Assembly: GCF_028128765.1 (NCBI RefSeq)
Contig: NZ_LBJG01000024.1
Coordinates: forward strand, 1-64,000
Origin: Bradyrhizobium sp. CCBAU 51627
Lineage (GTDB): Bacteria > Pseudomonadota > Alphaproteobacteria > Rhizobiales > Xanthobacteraceae
Direction of reading: 5' to 3'
Length of the DNA: 64,000 nt
The notes beneath the pieces were generated by a model. That model saw only the letters and a program-made list of their open reading frames with translations. It ran no database searches and was not told the DNA's origin. Of this stretch, positions 61,331-64,000 are shown piece after piece. A program made the translations under genes and the position numbers. Each line of letters opens with the position of its first letter. Positions within the stretch are counted from its first letter, which is position 1.

Positions 61331-62545
61331 TCACTTCTTCAAGAGCGGACATTTGGACTCGGAGACCGGGCGGAAGGCGTCCTCGCCTTTCACCGTCTTG
61401 ATGATCTCCAGATAGTCCCAGGGCTCCTTGGACTGCTCGGGCGACTTCACCTTGGCCAGGTACATGTCCCGGATGACGCGGCCGTCTTCGCGCAACTTGC
61501 CGCCATGGACGAATGTATCCTCGATCGGCAGCTCGCGCATCTTCGCCATCACCTTGGCCGGATCGTCGGTGCCGGCGGCCTTGATGGCCTTGAGATAGTG
61601 CAGCACCGAGCCGTAGACGCCGGTATGGATCATCGTCGGCATCACGTTGGTGCGCGCGAAGAATTTCTTCGACCAGGCGCGGGTTGCCTCATCCATGTTC
61701 CAGTAGGACGCCGTCGTCATGTAGGTGCCCTGCGCGGCCTTCAGCCCGATCGCATGCACGTCGGTGTCGAACATCAGGAGGCCGACGAGCTTCTGGCCGC
61801 CCTGGACGAGGCCGAACTCACCCGACTGCTTGATCGCGTTGTCGGTGTCCTGCCCGGCATTGGCGAAGGCGACGACGTCGGCTTTCGAGCTCTGCGCCTG
61901 CAGCGCGAAGGAGGAGAAATCTGCGGTGTTGGTCGGATGCTTCACGCCGCCGAGCACCTTGCCACCCATCTCGTTGATGAAGCGCGTGGCGTCCTTCTCC
62001 AGCTGCTGGCCGAAGGCGTAGTCAGCCGTGATGAAGTACCAGGACTTTCCGCCTTCCTTGATCACGGCGGAAGCCGTCACCTTGGATAATGCGTAGGTGT
62101 CGTAGGTGAAGTGCACGGTGTTCGGGCTGCACAGCTCGTCGGTCAGCGAGCTTGCGCCGGGACCGGAGAGCAGGGCGATCTTGTTGCGCTCGCGCACCAT
62201 GTTGTGCACGGCGATCGCGATACCGGAATTGGGGATGTCAACGACCGCGTCGACCTTGCCGTTGTCGAACCACCCGCGCACGATGTTCACGCCGACATCG
62301 GTCTTCATCTGATGGTCGGCGCTGACGATCTCGATCGGCTTGCCGAGCACGGTCGGCCCGAATTCCTCCACCGCCATCTTGGCGGCCTCGACCGAGCCCG
62401 GCCCGGAATTGTCGCGGCCCCAGCTCGACAGATCCGTCAGCACGCCGATCCGCACCACGTCGTCGGAGACTTGCGCGGTGGCGGCCGTGGTCATGGCAGC
62501 AGACGTCATGGCCGCGAGCATGGCGGCGGCCAAAAGCCCTCTCAT
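61331..62545 (-). CDS. ABC transporter substrate-binding protein, LivK-like
   Basis: A 404-aa periplasmic protein with a signal peptide (MRGLLAAAMLAAMTSAAMTTAATAQ, cleavage near residue 25). A type I periplasmic-binding fold of the branched-chain amino-acid class follows: VRIGVLTDLSSWGRDNSGPGSVEAAKMAVEEFG (short blocks). No permease or ATPase genes lie near it in the window, so it either uses components encoded elsewhere or signals. It sits upstream of the FAD dehydrogenase gene. Confidence 0.88.
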   Translation of the reverse strand: MRGLLAAAMLAAMTSAAMTTAATAQVSDDVVRIGVLTDLSSWGRDNSGPGSVEAAKMAVEEFGPTVLGKPIEIVSADHQMKTDVGVNIVRGWFDNGKVDAVVDIPNSGIAIAVHNMVRERNKIALLSGPGASSLTDELCSPNTVHFTYDTYALSKVTASAVIKEGGKSWYFITADYAFGQQLEKDATRFINEMGGKVLGGVKHPTNTADFSSFALQAQSSKADVVAFANAGQDTDNAIKQSGEFGLVQGGQKLVGLLMFDTDVHAIGLKAAQGTYMTTASYWNMDEATRAWSKKFFARTNVMPTMIHTGVYGSVLHYLKAIKAAGTDDPAKVMAKMRELPIEDTFVHGGKLREDGRVIRDMYLAKVKSPEQSKEPWDYLEIIKTVKGEDAFRPVSESKCPLLKK

Positions 62546-62675
62546 CGTCGTTCCCTCGTCTTTGGGCCGCTCGAGCGCGGCCGGTTATTCTGGAGACCAA
62601 GTTAGATATTAGCGAATAGATTTGTCAATAACGAATATGGGCGCGGATGGACCAGGCGACGGCCAGGCGACATCC

Positions 62676-62688
62676 GGGGGGGGGGGGG
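62676..62688. other. Run of 13 guanines
   Basis: A homopolymer of 13 G on the plus strand lies about 130 bases upstream of the binding-protein start (minus strand) and 224 bases upstream of the transporter ATG. Such tracts change length easily. It could alter promoter spacing, or it may be an assembly artefact. Confidence 0.6.
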
Positions 62689-62710
62689 CGTGCGCGCAAC
62701 CGCCGCAGCA

Positions 62711-62796
62711 CGTCATTGCGAGCGAAGCGAAGCAATCCAGAATGTGTCCGCGGGGACATCTGGATTGCTTCGTCGCAAGAGCTCCTTGCAATGACG
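62711..62796. repeat. Palindromic repeat, CGTCATTGCGAGCG type
   Basis: Outer arms CGTCATTGCGA and TTGCAATGACG and inner arms GCAATCCAGA and TCTGGATTGC form a nested hairpin, with TGTCC and GGACA near the centre. This is a well-known kind of intergenic palindrome in bradyrhizobia. A 14-base outer-arm fragment of the same element is at 132-145. Confidence 0.8.
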
Positions 62797-62911
62797 GGTG
62801 TGGAGAGTGGCGGTGCGAAAATCCCGCATTGTGAGCTCGGCGGAGACGGTACGCGGATAAGTTGCAACCGTCACCGCGATTAGCCATGATGCCCACTGAA
62901 ATAAGGGGCGG

Positions 62912-64000
62912 ATGGCAATGACTGCAGCAACGGGGGTCTCCGCTGCAGCGGAGAGGTCGACGACGGCGCATGTGGTGTGGGCGAGTGCGCTCGGCACCGC
63001 GATCGAGTGGTACGACTTCCTGATCTACGGCACCGCCGCCGCGCTCGTGCTCAACAAGCTGTTCTTCCCGAGCTTCGATCCCTTTGTCGGCACGCTGGCG
63101 GCGTTCTCGACCTATGCGGTCGGCTTCGTGGCGCGGCCGATCGGCGGCGCGATCATCGGGCATTATGGCGACCGGCTCGGCCGCAAGACCATGCTGGTCG
63201 CGACCATGATCGCGATGGGGCTCGGCACCTTCCTGATCGGCTGCCTGCCCACCTACGGCCAGATCGGCGCGTGGGCGCCGATCCTGCTGGTGATCCTGCG
63301 CTTCGTCCAGGGCATCGGTCTCGGCGGCGAATGGAGCGGCGCGGTGGTTATGGTGGTGGAGCATGCCGGCGTCAGGCGCGGCTTCTACGGCAGCCTGGTG
63401 CAGATTGGCTTTCCCGTCGGCGTTGCCGCTTCGACCGGCATCTTCGGGCTGATGACGCAATTGCCTGAGGCGGACTTCCTGAGTTGGGGCTGGCGCGTAC
63501 CGTTCTGGATCAGCATTGTGCTGGTCGGCGTCGGCTTCATCGTGCGCATGAGGCTCGCCGAGACGCCGCACTTCAAGGCCGTGGTCGAGCGCAAGGAAGT
63601 CTTGGCGCAGCCGGTCTGGGATATTTTGATCCGCGACTGGCGCAGCTTTCTGCTCGCGATCGGCATCACGGTCTCGGAAGTCGGGCTCGCATATCTCCTC
63701 ACCGTCTTCATCGTGGTCTATGCCACGACCAAGCTCGGGTTGCCGCGTCAGGTGATCCTGGATGCGGTGGTCTATGCCGCACTCGTCGAACTCGTGACCC
63801 TGCCGCTCGCCGGCTGGCTTTCCGACGTCTTTGGCCGCAAGGCGCTCTATCTGGCGGGCGGCGTCTTCTCGGTGGCGCTGGCGTTCCCGCTATTCTGGTT
63901 TCTCGATACCAGAGAGCCGGTGCGGATCACGTTGGCGCTGGTCGTCACGATGACGCTGACGCATGCGCTGCTGTTCGGGCCGAAGGCCGCGTTCATGCCG
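62912..64000 (+). CDS. MHS-family MFS transporter (partial, runs off the edge)
   Basis: The first 363 codons of a metabolite:H+ symporter. The N-terminus is MAMTAATGVSAAAE and the first segment GTAIEWYDFLIYGTAAALVL carries the family EWYDF motif. GGAIIGHYGDRLGRKTMLV is the loop 2-3 signature and RFVQGIGLGGEWSGAVVMVVE the segment 5 motif. GGGGCGG lies a few bases before the ATG. Relatives carry organic acids, betaine or shikimate; the substrate is unknown. The frame is open at the window end, so the C-terminal part is not visible. Confidence 0.88.
   Translation, partial: MAMTAATGVSAAAERSTTAHVVWASALGTAIEWYDFLIYGTAAALVLNKLFFPSFDPFVGTLAAFSTYAVGFVARPIGGAIIGHYGDRLGRKTMLVATMIAMGLGTFLIGCLPTYGQIGAWAPILLVILRFVQGIGLGGEWSGAVVMVVEHAGVRRGFYGSLVQIGFPVGVAASTGIFGLMTQLPEADFLSWGWRVPFWISIVLVGVGFIVRMRLAETPHFKAVVERKEVLAQPVWDILIRDWRSFLLAIGITVSEVGLAYLLTVFIVVYATTKLGLPRQVILDAVVYAALVELVTLPLAGWLSDVFGRKALYLAGGVFSVALAFPLFWFLDTREPVRITLALVVTMTLTHALLFGPKAAFMP

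Larger units (their letters stand above)
62546..62911. other. Divergent intergenic region with G-tract and repeat
   Basis: About 365 bases between the binding-protein gene and the MHS transporter gene. It holds an AT-rich stretch (62585-62640), an uninterrupted run of 13 G (62676-62688) and a complete palindromic repeat (62711-62796). No gene is supported. Confidence 0.6.

Noticed and set aside
1..64000. tRNA or rRNA genes, CRISPR arrays, insertion sequences
   Set aside because: No cloverleaf with conserved T-loop, no rRNA-like stretch, no regularly spaced direct repeats and no transposase gene were found on reading both strands; a tRNAscan-SE and ISfinder search would settle this.

Overview
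The window looks like a chromosomal segment of a Bradyrhizobium-type alphaproteobacterium. The basis is high GC, rhizobial flagellar gene order, FlaF/FlbT and a Rem/LafR-type regulator next to the flagellar genes, a TRAP-type sugar-acid cluster, and palindromic intergenic repeats of kinds familiar from Rhizobiales. No rRNA, tRNA, CRISPR array, IS element or prophage was recognised.

Region 1 (about 1.67-36.6 kb) is one nearly complete flagellar gene cluster. Its approximately 300-residue flagellins, LafR/Rem-type regulator, FlaF and FlbT fit the thin (lateral) flagellum of bradyrhizobia. Minus-strand fliI, flgF and a DUF1217 gene diverge from motA-fliM-(small membrane protein)-fliN-fliG-flhB-flgB-flgC-fliE-flgG-flgA-flgI-motE-flgH-fliL-fliP. 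Three tandem flagellin genes follow, then fliF-fliH-motB-motC-fliK-SLT-flgE-flgK-flgL-flaF-flbT-flgD-fliQ-flhA-fliR-fliJ-like-flgJ-like and two unassigned small genes. A strong hairpin separates this series from the convergent regulator gene. Many neighbours overlap by ATGA or TAATG, so long polycistronic messages are likely. No chemotaxis genes, fliD, fliS or fliO were seen.

Region 2 is the pair of cluster edges. Two paralogous MarR-type regulators, each with the same four-cysteine C-terminal tail, lie on the minus strand at 186-821 and 39234-39809. They bracket the flagellar cluster. This is one of the two most unusual features of the window. The other is the triplicated flagellin leader, which carries a hairpin and a predicted Shine-Dalgarno-sequestering helix. 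It is a candidate target for FlbT, which is encoded in the same cluster.

Region 3 (40-51.3 kb) is accessory metabolism. It starts with a scar of truncated genes (MHS-family transporter and dienelactone hydrolase remnants), followed by an epimerase, a HAD hydrolase and a SnoaL-like protein. Then comes a complete hexuronate/aldonate module: fructuronate reductase, a UxuR-like GntR regulator with a clear palindromic operator, a DctPQM TRAP transporter, an L-idonate/L-gulonate dehydrogenase and mannonate dehydratase. The likely flow is TRAP uptake, oxidation to D-fructuronate, reduction to D-mannonate and dehydration to 2-keto-3-deoxy-D-gluconate.

Region 4 (51.6-64 kb) holds an MFS efflux pump, then a plus-strand set: a ThDP-dependent acetolactate-synthase-like enzyme, a DadA-like FAD oxidoreductase, an Asp/Glu-racemase-like protein, a GntR regulator and an SDR. 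A minus-strand IclR regulator, FAD-dependent dehydrogenase and orphan ABC substrate-binding protein follow. An MHS-family transporter runs off the right edge. The substrates of this region cannot be told from sequence alone.
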